A DNA stretch of 64,000 nucleotides. It comes from Atherinomorus stipes. Lineage: Eukaryota > Chordata > Actinopteri > Atheriniformes > Atherinidae. Numbering within the stretch: the first letter of the stretch is position 1; the number at the start of each line of letters is the position of its first letter. Below are positions 52,601 through 64,000 of the stretch, piece after piece. Made by a program: the position numbers and the translations under genes. Below the pieces are notes generated by a model. That model had not been told where the DNA came from. It did not search any database and saw nothing but the letters and a program-made list of their open reading frames with translations. The DNA lies in contig JALJCO010013720.1 of the NCBI GenBank assembly GCA_023101725.1, forward strand, positions 62,001 to 126,000, in the 5' to 3' direction.

Positions 52601-54599
52601 TGTGACAGTGGGGCTGAGGGTAGGTGGTGGGCCAGAGCGTGTGAAAGCAGATAACCAGGGCGAATTTCATGACGCACACACTTCCTGCCCTCTGAAGTTC
52701 TATTAAAGAAGGATGAAAACAAAAACACACACATCTGAGATGTTTTCTCTCAAAATCAATTTCTACAGATTGAGCATGCTGGAAAGATCAGCCATGCAGC
52801 TCGTGTGGAGCTCAGAAAAAAGTGATCAGAAGAGACTTGTGAATTTATTTTGTCCAGGAAACACACTGCATTGCTTAGAAAATCTTCAAGTCTGAACTTC
52901 ATCTTTGTTTTTTTTTGTTAGTGCTAGCAGCAGTCTTTTAAGAGAAGGGTAAAAATGATTGGATTATACCATCACAGGAATCCTGAGGTATTTTCTTCTC
53001 TCATAAAACCAGTTTCTTCTGTACCACTCCTGTTGCACTGCAGCAAGAACCACCTGAAGTATTTCTGTTTTCTCTCCAGCATACCCATCCCAACTCCTCC
53101 TGGATGCAAATGTATAAGTGTTAAAGCTATCCACTACACAGCACAAAACACCAGTGAAACTGCAAAACACGGCGTGCAGGCCTCATGATGCACATCCCAA
53201 ATCTGTATGAGATAACCATCAAGCGTGACTTGATTTTCTGAAAAAGCAAAACGCGTGTACGATGTGAGACAAATGGGTGGCACACAGGCGCACCATGCTT
53301 CAAAAGTCTTTGTCATGCCTCTTCATGTTAGCCTGACAAGTCTAAAGCTGCATTTTAGCCTCATCTCAGGCGTCGTGTTCAGACACCTTCAGTTTACACA
53401 GTCTGCCCCCGATGGCATCCCTCAGCGCTGTTTTCTGGAGGCCTGTCATCTACTGTAACGTCTTAATTGTCGTTTACCTCTGTTTGCTGCTGTCAGCCAC
53501 CCAGAGTCAGTGTCTGAAGAGAGGCTTGACGGAATAGTTTCCCAGGCTCCAGCTTTAGATAGAAAATTACACCTGAGCACATTTGTTTGTTTTAGGGTTG
53601 TTTTTGTGTGTGTGTGTGTGTGTGTGCGTGTGTTCATTTCATGTTGTACTGTCTTCCCACAAAGCATGAATTAAAGAGTCCTGCGGTAAATATCAGTTTA
53701 AGATATCAGTTTAATGTCAGTTTAAAAAATAGCCTGTTTGAAATCTCTTTTACTCATCCTATTTTATTGCTTTCTTTGAATAAACAAAGAAACACAAAAC
53801 AAAGCTTAAATGCATATTTTGGCATGTTCAAACGCAAACTGTGGAAAGTTCTCCAACTAAATCTAAGTCATAGCAATAATGCTAAACTTTTTCATTTAGG
53901 ACAGTTCTTCACTGTCTTTCTAAGCATACATGTAAAATCATAAAAAAAACATACAAACAGACTTGAAACCCAGAGTGTGCACAACATGTGTATGTTTTTG
54001 GTTTTATAAGGGCAGACTTCAGGCAGATTCCAGCTGTCCAAACATGGCATCTGTGACCATAAAATGCTCAGTATTATCAAGAACCCGAGGAAAGAGAGAA
54101 ATAAAGATTATATTTGACAAATATAACATTCACTTCGAAGCTTAAGCTCAAACATCAGTGATATAAGTCAAATCTGTCTCATTGGAATATATAGACAGCA
54201 AATGAAACGGCAGCCTTGTCACCGATCGCACACTTTCTATCCAGTAACTGGACTTCAAATATACATACAAGTACTCACCGCGCAGGTTGGAATACACATG
54301 AACTTGTGTGGAATGCTAAGTATTTAAGTAAAATGTACTGAGAAGTAATCCTGTTTTGCATTTAGGCTGTCAAGATAATGTGGCTGCCTCTTATCTTCAC
54401 TGGAGGAAGTGAGGTTACAGAAAGTTTGCAACTTTCCCTGAAATGAAACCTGAGTGTGTGGAAGAGGAAGTTCTCTCTTCCATTTGGGTTTTACAAGTTT
54501 CAGAAATAAAAAGCACCAATTCTTTAAGTGAAGGATAATATAATCTCAGATGTGCCATTTGCATTTATTGAACTAAATGCAAAACTTGATAAATCAAAC
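49681..54599. other. 3' flank of pitx2, gene-free
   Basis: No further exon is recognised, including none from an expected neighbour. A GC-rich piece lies at 50340-50470 (GGCTGCAGTGGAGCGCAGGA, GGAGACACCGGGGAGG) with no clear frame or splice site. Small (AC)n and (GT)n tracts are at about 52074-52084 and 53606-53632. The tract 51290-51760 is described separately. Confidence 0.4.
51290..51760. promoter_or_regulatory. Candidate conserved non-coding tract downstream of pitx2
   Basis: Repeat-free sequence with a dense set of homeodomain- and POU-like cores: TAATAATTAACAA, TAATATTCATGCA (octamer-like), TTTATTAATGG and CTAATTACTC within about 100 bp (51525-51625). It resembles vertebrate developmental enhancers. 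Inference only. Confidence 0.3.
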
Positions 54600-54639
54600 A
54601 CATCTCTTTGTTTCAGGAGCCTATAGAAGCAATAAGTTG

Positions 54640-55225
54640 AAGGCAAGTTGCTGCTCGGTCATGTTGGGGGGAATGTTAATCCATTCTTTCTTGTGTTGCT
54701 TTGGTCCCAGCACGTTCAACCAGTGAGGCTGAGGTCTGGATTGGAACCGGGTTCCTGCAACACCTTGATGCTTTTCTTTTACTGTCGTGTTGCAGACTGC
54801 TGTGCATGTTGCATGATCCAGTGTGGAGCAAACTCCAGCTGTTGGGACAGATGTTCTGGCGTTAGACTCTTCTTAAAGGTGTCCAGATCCTGTGGATGCA
54901 AAGCGAGTGCAGCTCATTCCTCCTCCACCTGAGGTTGGTAGATGTTTGACCTGCATGCTGTTTTTGGTTTTCAGCTTTGCCTTCTGAACTGTTCCTCTTC
55001 CTGTCTCATTTCTCTAGTGGACTTTGTTCTTTTGGACAAATAGGTCTTTTAGTCGGGATGCAGTTTTAAAATCTAAGTGGTGCTGCATGGTATTTTTAGA
55101 GAAAATCTTTCCCATGCAACCCTTCCAAACAGACCTTACCGTCACGGACATCGAGTGTGCTACCTGAGGCCTGTAGAGTCTGAGATGTAGCTCTTGTGCT
55201 CTCAGGATGGCTGTCATATCTTATT
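54640..55225 (-). mobile_element. Degraded Tc1-like transposon, transposase in antisense
   Basis: The + strand carries phrases known from the antisense strand of a widespread fish Tc1-like element: GAGGCTGAGGTCTGGATTGG, then CACCTTGATGCTTTTCTTTT, GTTGCATGATCCAGTGTGG, CTCCAGCTGTTGGGACAGAT, and CAGATCCTGTGGATGCAAAG. Frames are broken throughout and no terminal inverted repeats were found. The identification rests on remembered family sequence and should be checked by alignment. Confidence 0.5.
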
Positions 55226-56205
55226 ACTTCTTCAGCATAATGAGTGAAATCTGAGCAGCTTGCAAGACTTTGTCAGTCAAGACCAACATACCCCTTCAGG
55301 TTTATACAGTACAATATTCATCATACTCACAGCAATATTCAGTTTTTGTATATATCAGAATGCAGCAGCACCACAACCTTTACAGGTGAACTGATGCTCT
55401 TTGAACTTCTGAATGCACATGTTCAACCGTTCAATGTTTATTTGTTGCCTAACATTCTGTTTTCTGAAAAAATAATAATAAAAAAGAAAATACAGACAAA
55501 TGAAGAAAATGAACCATAAATCAATCACCAAATATCCTGGTTAAGTGAAAACTTGGATTTAAACAGTCCTTTTCCCTTTATTGTTCACATTTTATCAAGG
55601 CAGCACCCAACTGATGATAAGTTATTGAGACATTTACATGTTTATGTAGTTGTTTTATGTTTACTATTACATGATGCATGATTCTACCTATGATGTTCCA
55701 TACTGCTGGAACTATTGTGGTTACAAATGTCTACATTTGTGCCGCCCCATAGGGATGAAGGGCATAGACATTAAAATATTCCCAAACCACTGGTGGATGC
55801 ATTTCTATGTTGCAGGGGCATGAAAAATGAGGGAGGCCATTCCTCGACTGAACTAAATGTATTAGGTTTAGTTTTCCAACAGATGAAGTTAATTGATTGA
55901 CAAGATAACAGGATGTCACCCACTTTATTTCCAGTGACAAAATATTTGCATAAACATGAACGTTTTATGAAAAGCTAATTCAAATATTATGTAACAGAAA
56001 TATTAGATTTTCTGGTTTTGTTAAATCATATTAAGATCAGAAAACTTAATTAATCTTTGGAGGGAAATTGAATTGTTGTTAGTACAGCATTATATTCAGG
56101 TCATACAAAATATATATAAAAATGTTTATAAATTTATGACATAAAAACAGAAAAGACAACCGAAAATAAGCATTAGTATTTAGGAAATGTCTGTTGGCTT
56201 ATACA

Positions 56206-56225
56206 CACACACACACACACACACA
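56206..56225 (+). repeat. (AC)n tract
   Basis: A short CA dinucleotide run ends against the left end of the Tc1-like element. Confidence 0.9.
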
Positions 56226-56675
56226 CACTACCTGTAAAAAGTTTGGGATCACATTAAATCCAACAGGGCAGTGATCCCAAACTTGACAAAAATAATAATA
56301 AATAAATAAAAAATTGAAATGATGACAATGATTTTAGATTGTTTTTAATATTTCTGTTGAAAAACAAAGAATAAAACAAGCATGATGGGGCTTCTAAATG
56401 GAAATGTTGAACAACACTTTGAGGCAATCACTGCAATGAAGAGTTTTCTGTAATGTACTTCTGCACCTGTTGACAGGTATTTTGGTCCACTGTTCATGAG
56501 CAAGGTGCTACAATTTGTCTGGGACAGAATTTATTTTTCTTGTTTTTTTTATTTTCAGCCAAAACTCAAAAACAATCTTATATTTCACTAAATTAAGTAT
56601 TTTTTGTATGTTTGCTTCTAAATATTGTGAAATTATCAATTTTTTCAAGTGATCCCAAACAATGGACCAGTAGTG
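56226..56675. mobile_element. Tc1-like non-autonomous element (about 450 bp)
   Basis: The left end CACTACCTGTAAAAAGTTTG and the inverse of the right end (CACTACTGGTCCATTGTTTG) form terminal inverted repeats that continue with GGGATCAC. The right end is followed by TATA. The interior has Tc1-like antisense phrases (TTTTGGTCCACTGTTCATGA, GCAAGGTGCTACAATTTGTC) but no transposase frame. Confidence 0.65.
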
Positions 56676-56705
56676 TATATATACATACACACACACATAT
56701 ATATG

Positions 56706-56741
<36 letters not shown>

Positions 56742-56807
56742 ATATATATATACATACTGGATGTGTGTGTGTGTGTGCACGCGTGTGTGCATGTGTGTGT
56801 ATATATA
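56676..56807 (+). repeat. TA/TG compound microsatellite
   Basis: Alternating TA and TG dinucleotide runs lie between two inverted copies of the same Tc1-like end. Confidence 0.9.
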
Positions 56808-56873
56808 CACTACTGGTCAGTTGTTTGGAATCACTTTAAAATCTACCTCAAATTGATAATTTCACAATTTTAT
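56808..56873 (+). mobile_element. Second Tc1-like end, inverted relative to the first
   Basis: CACTACTGGTCAGTTGTTTG, then GAATCACTTTAAAATC and TTGATAATTTCACAAT match the inverse of the right end of the preceding element (56590-56675). The copy breaks off into a (TA)n run. Confidence 0.65.
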
Positions 56874-56876
56874 ATG

Positions 56877-56878
<2 letters not shown>

Positions 56879-56919
<41 letters not shown>

Positions 56920-56923
56920 TATA
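56879..56923 (+). repeat. (TA)n microsatellite
   Basis: About 45 bp of nearly perfect TA repeat. Confidence 0.95.
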
Positions 56924-56925
56924 CC

Positions 56926-57240
56926 TATTGAGGCAGTGGTCAGCTCTTTAGTGTGTATCTGTACAGGGAGGTGTTATAGAGCCTGACAGCAGCAGGTGGG
57001 GTGGGACCTCCTAATCCTTAACTCAGAAAGAAAAGTTGGAGGAGTTTGTTGCTGAAGCTGCTCTTCCAACCGTCCAGTTTGTCTCAGAGGGGTGGGAGTT
57101 ATTGTCCATCAGCAGTTTTACCAGCATCTCTCCCCCACAACCTCCTCCCTCGGGTATCTCCATCTTAAAGACAGACTTGGCCTTTTTATGAGTTTGTTCA
57201 GTCTGTTAGCATCCTTTGTTTTGATGCCCTTTGCTTTAAT
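56926..57240 (-). mobile_element. Antisense LINE ORF2 C-terminal fragment
   Basis: The + strand shows the complement of a common fish LINE C-terminus: GAGGTGTTATAGAGCCTGAC, then AGCAGCAGGTGG, CTGCTCTTCCAACCGTCCAG, GGGGTGGGAGTTATTGTCCA, and TGAGTTTGTTCAGTCTGTTA. Read on the minus strand this gives the region with LNKLIK and a SHP-like segment before the end of ORF2. Frames are broken and small deletions are evident. Confidence 0.55.
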
Positions 57241-58156
57241 ATAAAAGATGATACATAATTCTCATCACTTCAATGAAATTTCAGACGTCAATATTTGTGT
57301 GTGTCTATGTTTTCTGTCGGTGAACAGAATAAATGCTCAATTCAACAAATTTCCCAAATATTGTATATAAAACTCTGGCCTCTGACTCACCGAAACACTT
57401 AAAATTGGGTATAAAATTAATCTTTTTATGACATTTTGTGTTTCTTCTACACATTTTATTGAGTTTTAGTAAAGAAAAATGCTTGATTTTTTTTTCTTTC
57501 CAGCCTGTAGAAAGTATTGATGGCAAGCAGGGACCAGCAGAGTGCTGCAGGCTAGGTGCAGCAGAGGGTGGTCTTTTAAACCTTCCCAACCCATTTTGTT
57601 GCATCAATGAACAACAAAGACATTTTTTAGTGGCTCTTCACTACTTTATGCAAAATAACAGGTATATTTACAGTGATGTCAGTGATGTATTTGAGAGGAA
57701 AAGTCACCGTTTTCCCTGAATTTCTCGACTGGAAAGGTCATGTTTCATCAATTTAATAAACATGACTTTAAAACTTCAGGCAGATATTTCTATGTGAGGG
57801 AAAATGGCCTTTAAAGAAAGACAGAAAAAAAATGTCTTTGCATCTCAAGTTCAGCTGGTTTTGGATTATCGTGAGTTTAATTCTCTGCTGTTGGTCCACA
57901 TAGATTTTTCAGGATCGATGTTTCCACTAACTTTAGTTTATCAGCTTTTTTTTTTTTTTTTGCTTTTTGTCAGACAGATATTTAGGTCATCTAAACTTAC
58001 TGTACATTGGACAAAAAAACCTTTAGCAGACCTGAAAAATCACAAACTATATTCATAAAACCAGTCAAATTTGGCTTTCCTGCAAAATCCTGAGGGAAAA
58101 TATTGACGTTTCATGAATTTTAGAATGTGTGCTATGTATGATTACTGAGTCATATA
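57241..58156. other. Gene-free AT-rich stretch
   Basis: No exon is recognised. A poly-T run lies near 57945-57960. Confidence 0.4.
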
Positions 58157-58975
58157 TACACTCACCGGCCACTTTATTAGGTACACCTTGCTAGTACCGG
58201 GTTGGACCCCTTTTGCCGTCAGAATTGCCTTAATCCTTTGTGGCATAGATTCAACAAGGTACTGGAAACATTCCTCTGACATTTTGCTCCATATTGACAT
58301 GACAGCATTACACAGTTACTGCAGATTTATTGGCTGCACATTCACGATGAGAATCTCCCGTTCCACCACATCCCAAAGCTGCTCTGATGGATTGAGATCT
58401 GGTGACTGTGGAGGCCATTGGAGAACAGTGAACTTATCATTATGTTCAAGGAACCAGTCTGAGATGATTCACGCTTTGTGACATGATGGATTATTCTGCT
58501 GGACGTAGCCACCAGAAGATGCTACACTGTGGTCATAAAGGGATGGACATGGTCAGCAACAATAGGCTGTGATGGTTAAGCCATGCCACGTTGGCCAAGA
58601 AAATCTCCCTCACACCTGCTGCCTTCCTATCAACTCGAACCAGTCTGGCCGTTCTCCTCTGACCTCTGGCATCAACAAGGCATTTGCGCCCACAGAACTG
58701 CTGCTTACTGGATATTTTCTCTTCTTCAGACCATTATCTGTAAATCCTAGAGATGGTTGTGCGTGAAAATCCCAGTAGATCAGCAGTTTCCGAAATACTC
58801 AGACCAGCCTGTCTGGCACCAACAACCATGCCACGTTATAAGTCACTTAAATCACCTTTCTTCTCCATTTGACCATGTCTACATGCCTAAATGCATTGAG
58901 TTGCTGCTATGTGATTGGCTGATTAGAATTTTGCGTTTACGAGCAGTTGGACAGGTGTACCTAATAAAGTCTATA
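58157..58975 (-). mobile_element. Internally deleted Tc1-like transposon
   Basis: The left end CACTCACCGGCCACTTTATT follows a TA, and the right end reads CAGGTGTACCTAATAAAGT, the paired termini of a very common fish Tc1-like family. Transposase is on the minus strand. The 3' (C-terminal) part covers about 58200-58560 and includes the complement of the region around the DDE catalytic end (TGGAGGCCATTGGAGAACAG). The 5' (N-terminal, helix-turn-helix) part covers about 58600-58880. The middle of the transposase is missing, so the copy is about 0.8 kb instead of the roughly 1.5 kb expected. The outermost bases of the right end have diverged. Non-functional. Confidence 0.85.
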
Positions 58976-61119
58976 TGGGCTATATATTTTCTGTGTCTCC
59001 ACTTTGTCACACTGTATCTGTGTTGTGGAAAATTTGGCAAATGCCTCCATCATTGGCACTAACGGACTATTACTTCAGACAGTTTAGTGCTTACATTTAA
59101 AACTACACATTTAGCCTTCAAATAAATCACATAATGATCATCGTCCACTGTGTGGAGCTGACACCTCAGTGAACTGAGAGATCAGACAGTCAAGCAGACT
59201 CTACATTGAGTTAGATCTGAAATAAATCATGGCAGCAAATAAACAATGCCTGGCTTTGTTTTAACTGAACTGAAATAACTTCTGGTAACAATTCATCGTG
59301 TTTTTGTTAATTGCTCATGGAGATCAACACATTTTCTGTCCACTTCCTGCAGGTCCTGTTGCTGTGTGTGACCATCCTGCAGCAGCAGCTTGTGGTGAGA
59401 GACCAGCCTGTAATTCACCACCACCAGTTGACAGCAGAACACACACACTCACACTTGGAGTCACTGTAAGTCAGTCTGGTGCGGACCCAAGTGTAAAATG
59501 TTTACGCCTCGTAAAAATATTTCTTTGGTTTGTGCTTTTATTGAAACCAGATGTTGGATATTCATGTTTCTCCAAAGCTGATACATACTGGAAGAGGTTT
59601 TTTTCTTGTTGTTTTGTTTTTCTCCAGCATCCATTTTCCAATATTTAAAACAAATAATGTGGAGACTGCATCAGTTTATTCTTCTGCTGATGAGCAACTC
59701 TTTGAAACAAATATTGACCTTATTGATGTGGAAAACACACAAACTGGAATGTTTGCACCTTGTTTGTCCAGAGTGATGGCATAATATTGCTACTGACCTC
59801 TGATTTATTCCCTTTTAATTCACATTTATGTTCTTCTCTTTGAGCTTAACTTTGTCTGTATTATTATTATTATTATTACTATTATTATTATTATTTTAGA
59901 GCTTTCATTCAGTCCCTTTCCATTAAGTCATTTACTGTATGTATGTGAATACTGTACAAGTTATGTGCATAAGCTTTTAAAGTCCATGTTTATTTATCTG
60001 TTTACTCATTTATTTATCTAAAATTCTTCCATTACAGTAGCTTGACTTTCAGTTGTATAACTCTATTATTCTAATATTCTGTGGCACTTTGGAGTGAAAA
60101 ACGGTGGATTTGCAAACTTATGTGCCTAGAAACACTGTCAGTGTCATAATGAGACAAGGAAATAGAAAGCTGCACCTAGGTGCAGCACAGGTTGCAGAAC
60201 ACAATCTTTACTTAAAGCAGAATTAATAGATCTTTGTAAAACATTTTCTTTAGAAAAGAAAGACAGAATAGTAAAAACATTTCGTTTACTATGACGTTAA
60301 GTTGTAAATCTCAGTTAATCTTTCCACCACTACTTAAAACTAAGTATATTGAGTCTCTTTTTGAAAATGTAAGGAGAAGAAACTACAGATGTTTGAGATG
60401 AAATGTAGAGGATAAAAGTGAAGGGCATCAAAAAGATAAAAAGCTCACGCCAGTGAAGTAGCCCACATGTAAAATTCAGTAAAGAAATTGTTTCATTATT
60501 TCTTCTGACGAGGCCAGAAGAGTGGCCTCATCAGAGAAAAGAAAAAAACTCTAGTTACTGTTTCTTTTCTTTGAGGCTACAACATGGAATAACTTCGTTT
60601 TGCTTTGATTGTGATTGTAGTTTTAAAGCAGCAGCTGGACACTTAAATATGGCTTCACATACATCTGCTGAGTCACCGGCTCCAGTCCAACGCTTGCTGC
60701 AGACGGCCATCCATGCCAGTATGGAAAATGTGCATCATCGCGAAACAACAATTTGGATTTCAAATCAGAATAAACCAACCACTTACTTTGGTTTAAAGTT
60801 TAATTTGAAATGGACATTTTCATTTTCAATCTTTTAAAAGAGGATTTAATTTTTATTGTGAATTAAAGAAGAATTAAAACTCTCATGTAAATGTAGCCAT
60901 TGACAGATTTTATTTTCATATAGATATATTTTATATTTTCAAATCAGATTACTGTTTGTGTAATAGTCTGTCAATGATGTCATAAAATCTATTCCCTTTG
61001 TTGAAAGGTCTTATTTACATGTGCCACCACTATCCTGGTCTGTGCCCATAAATGACCCCCCATAAAGAACTTGTTAGATCTTGAAAAGGATCTCCTGCCA
61101 ATGCAGTGCACTAACTCCC
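58976..61119. other. Gene-free stretch
   Basis: No exon is recognised. An imperfect (ATT)n tract lies at about 59859-59895. Nothing else could be delimited. Confidence 0.4.
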
Positions 61120-61796
61120 TTAAAGGTTGAATATGGAACATTTTTATCAAAAGCTTTTTTTTTTTTCCTTTTTTTAAAAAATAATACCTCCACAAGGTAT
61201 TTGGAGGGGTGCGGAATGAAAGTACAGCATTTCCTTGAAAAATTATATTTAGCCTGAAAATAAATATAAAATAAATTATACCTGGTTCGACAATGGCGTT
61301 ATATACACCTACGTACAAGCCAATACAAGCTGCCATTGCGGGTTGCCAAATGTGGTCTCTGTGTGGAAGTATGTTTTGCACAGCTAGACTGGCACTGGGA
61401 AAAATGGTGGAGTCTGTAAGTCCAGCAGCTGCTTCAGAGCCCCAGAGACATTGTTATCTGTTTTTTGAAGAGGAGTGAGATGCGAAGAGCAAAAACTGGA
61501 GTAAATTTAGGTAAAACCTAAATGGATCCACATAAACGTTTTCCACGGCATCAAAACACAAAAATGGCGACTTTTCTCCTGAATTAGTAAGCCAACTTGG
61601 TTGCTAACGTGGCTAACGTTAGCTGTGATAAAGCTCCTCTGCAATACTTGTTGGTCATGCTGCAGGCTGCTGGTCACTTGTCGTATCGGCAGCGAGTCTG
61701 GCAACCCAGCGGCTGAAGTTGTTTTTTCTGCTGTTGCAACTACAACGTAGACACGTGATATCGCCGTTCTGTCCATATTCCATATCCAACCTTTAA
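61120..61796 (-). mobile_element. Dispersed TTAA-ended element, copy 2 (complete)
   Basis: The body 61124-61792 is flanked by TTAA on both sides. The left end reads AGGTTGAATATGGAACA. The right end, inverted, reads AGGTTGGATATGGAATATGG. These make short terminal inverted repeats with the AGGT start seen in the element at 4639. Copy 1 at 19086-19542 is the same sequence in opposite orientation. There is no transposase; this is a 669 bp non-autonomous element. Confidence 0.7.
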
Positions 61797-64000
61797 GCCA
61801 CTGGTTACTGCAGTCTCATTGTGATGACTCAACATCAAACCAATCACAAATGAACAAACTCACAGGTGGGTAGACAGATCCATTCTGACTGTTTCTCTTC
61901 TTTCAAGTCTTAACACCGATCCTATAGCCTCAACTCTTTTGTGCAACAGTGAGCCTACATTCTTCTCTCTGCTTTTCAAACCTTTCTGGACTGAGAAAAA
62001 GTTTTCATAGGAACAAAGTACAGAAATTAAAAAAAAAAAAGCTGATATTGACCTATTAGAAAACCATGTGATAATTGTCTGTTTATAATATTGGGAGTCA
62101 CAGTTTTGAAGCAAATGACAGGTATAAAGAGGGACAGCTAAATCCAACCTGCATAATAATTGTTGACAGTTGATCAAGTCTTGAAAATGGAAAGATTGAC
62201 TTTTATCATTAGACTGGATTAAAAATAGGGACAAATTTTATTCTGGGGGTAGATTATATAGGATATTATGTTGTTTTAGCTGAGCTCCAGGCATGCATTA
62301 AACAGGTGCCCAACTGACCTCATCTAAGCTGGAATGTTAAACCACTCTCACGACTGCTCCTATACAACAAAACCTCTACAAACAGCTGACAGAGATGATT
62401 TATTTGTACAAGCGGCACTGGGAAGTGAAGTAAATTGTGAACTGGTGTTAGAAAAAAAAAATCCAACACTCCACCTGGTGTAGCTACCTGGTGTCTCTGT
62501 TCATCCACCTCGATGAGTCTACAGCATTTCCAACACAACAAGAACAGACGGTGTGGAGAGAGACTTATTGGATTGGATCCTATCCAGCAGTGACTTATAT
62601 GCTCAACCTATATGTCACAGATGGTAGGATTTCTGTGTGGTTGATATAGGAAATCCACTAAGGAGTATTGATCTCTCCAAGATCTGCTCTCTCTGCCTGA
62701 TCTCTGCAGGATCTGAACATCCGCAGAGACCTGGAGGGGGGGGAGAGTGGCTGGAATCTCACTCTACCTTAAACAGCTAACGCTGAGATGTTGCTGGGCA
62801 AGTTCTTACAATGAGAATAACGTTATGGTCCCACAAATCATCAGTCACCCTTTGTTTGGCATGATAATAAATCAGCCTAAAACCAGGCGTGTAAGTCAGT
62901 CAGGCCGGGTGCATTTCTGCATTACTTCAGAAGCAGATCGGAGCAGGACAGGACAGAAAACAAAGAAGCAGAACATCTAAAGCTACTTCAACTGTGGCAA
63001 CAAAAAATGCAAAGAAACTCACTGTTGACTCACTGTTTGCTTGCCAACAGATCTCCAGGTAGATTAAGTTTAAAACCACAGCAGTAATGATCCGTTGCCT
63101 CAAAGATGTCTCCGACATGAAGAAAAATAGGCCTGCAGATCACTCCTTAAAATAAACTTAACCACATGACCTAACAGGGTTTTCTTTGTGTAGCACCAGA
63201 CATCCTGCAACTTCATAAAGTAAAGCTAAAGAGAAACCTGAATTGGCGTCACAATCAACCTGTTCCCCTTATTCTGATACAACTAAATTTGAGAATTAAG
63301 AGACAGCGGCCCTGTTGATAATTGTATCAAGCTTTAAAGAGCATTTTGTGATATCTTAATCTTATGTGAGAAGAGTTTAGAGTGAAGTTTGGATGCGGGT
63401 TCTGTCTCTATGAAAGCAACTAAATTTCTCCTTGTCTAAACTGTAGTCTCGTGATCAGCTGTTTTAACAACATGAACAAGTCAAAGGAATAAGTGGCGAA
63501 CACCCGGCAGCTTCTCCCCCTCCCGTCTTCTCAGACAGTTTTAATCTCTAGTGATACAGTCACGTTCAGAGTCGTCGTCTGCCGTGTAAACTCTGGTGAA
63601 AGCAACCTGCAGCTTGTGCCTCCAGCCTCCACAGCCCTCCTTCATTACTGCACACGGCGGGTGAGCCAGAGCACACGGTGTGGTAATCCCTGCTGGAAGG
63701 CGTCACCACACTGTCATTACTGAAACGGATGCCACTCTCACACAGACATGCACACAGATGAAGGCTTGTAGTAGCTGCATATTGTAGACTATAGCTGAAG
63801 GTTTACTTCTCTGCAGGAGATGTTATGCTGGCTCAGATTTATCCTCTGCAGTGAGTTATAGGCATGTACTAGTCTTATTTGTTGTTAATGATGCCATATA
63901 CAAGAAGATATACAATGTGTCACTGCTTTGAGGTTTAATGCTGTTTGTGTAGTTAGTGCAATGCTGTGATCTGTGCAGGAAATCATGTTTCTTTCAAAAT
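61797..64000. other. Gene-free stretch to the window end
   Basis: No exon, RNA gene or delimited repeat was seen. A short poly-G run lies near 62737-62744. Confidence 0.4.

Overview
This window is vertebrate nuclear DNA, almost certainly from a teleost fish. The evidence is spliced exons with GT-AG introns, one gene in 64 kb, many di-, tri- and tetranucleotide microsatellites, and fish-type transposable elements (Tc1-like, hAT, TTAA-bounded and DIRS-like elements, and LINE tails). I recognise one protein-coding gene: pitx2, a paired-like (bicoid-class, lysine-50) homeobox gene on the + strand from about 40.1 to 49.7 kb.

pitx2 has the classic two-promoter layout. A probable non-coding first exon (about 40118-40548, behind a TATA box) precedes a short coding exon (ATG at 42776) that gives the N-terminus of the Pitx2a isoform. 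A second, internal first exon (ATG at 46334) gives the N-terminus of Pitx2c. Both end with one base of a split Glu codon and join in frame to the homeobox exon (46932-47131) and the last exon (48022-48579). The predicted proteins are 267 aa (Pitx2a) and 313 aa (Pitx2c), and they share the homeodomain and the C-terminal OAR motif. The intron between the two common exons holds two exact FoxH1/FAST motifs, as in the Nodal-responsive asymmetric enhancer (ASE) known from the last Pitx2 intron of other vertebrates. I see no exon resembling the mammalian Pitx2b-specific one.

Layout: 1-40 kb is a gene-free 5' flank. It holds a foldback element, an antisense LINE fragment, a hAT MITE with target duplication, TTAA-bounded non-autonomous elements, a rearranged DIRS-like element (19.8-22.7 kb), an L2-like LINE 3' end split by a nested palindromic element (34.8-35.7 kb), a compound microsatellite (38.0-38.2 kb), and several repeat-poor tracts that look like candidate conserved regulatory DNA. 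40-50 kb is pitx2. 50-64 kb is a gene-free 3' flank with Tc1-like fragments (54.6-55.2, 56.2-56.9 and 58.2-59.0 kb), an antisense LINE end (56.9-57.2 kb), and a second copy of a dispersed element that also occurs at 19.1-19.5 kb in the opposite orientation.

Limits: start sites, UTR ends and regulatory elements are inferred from motifs only. No tRNA, rRNA, CRISPR, bacterial or viral gene was seen. I found no unprecedented biological system; the most interesting content is the regulatory architecture around pitx2.
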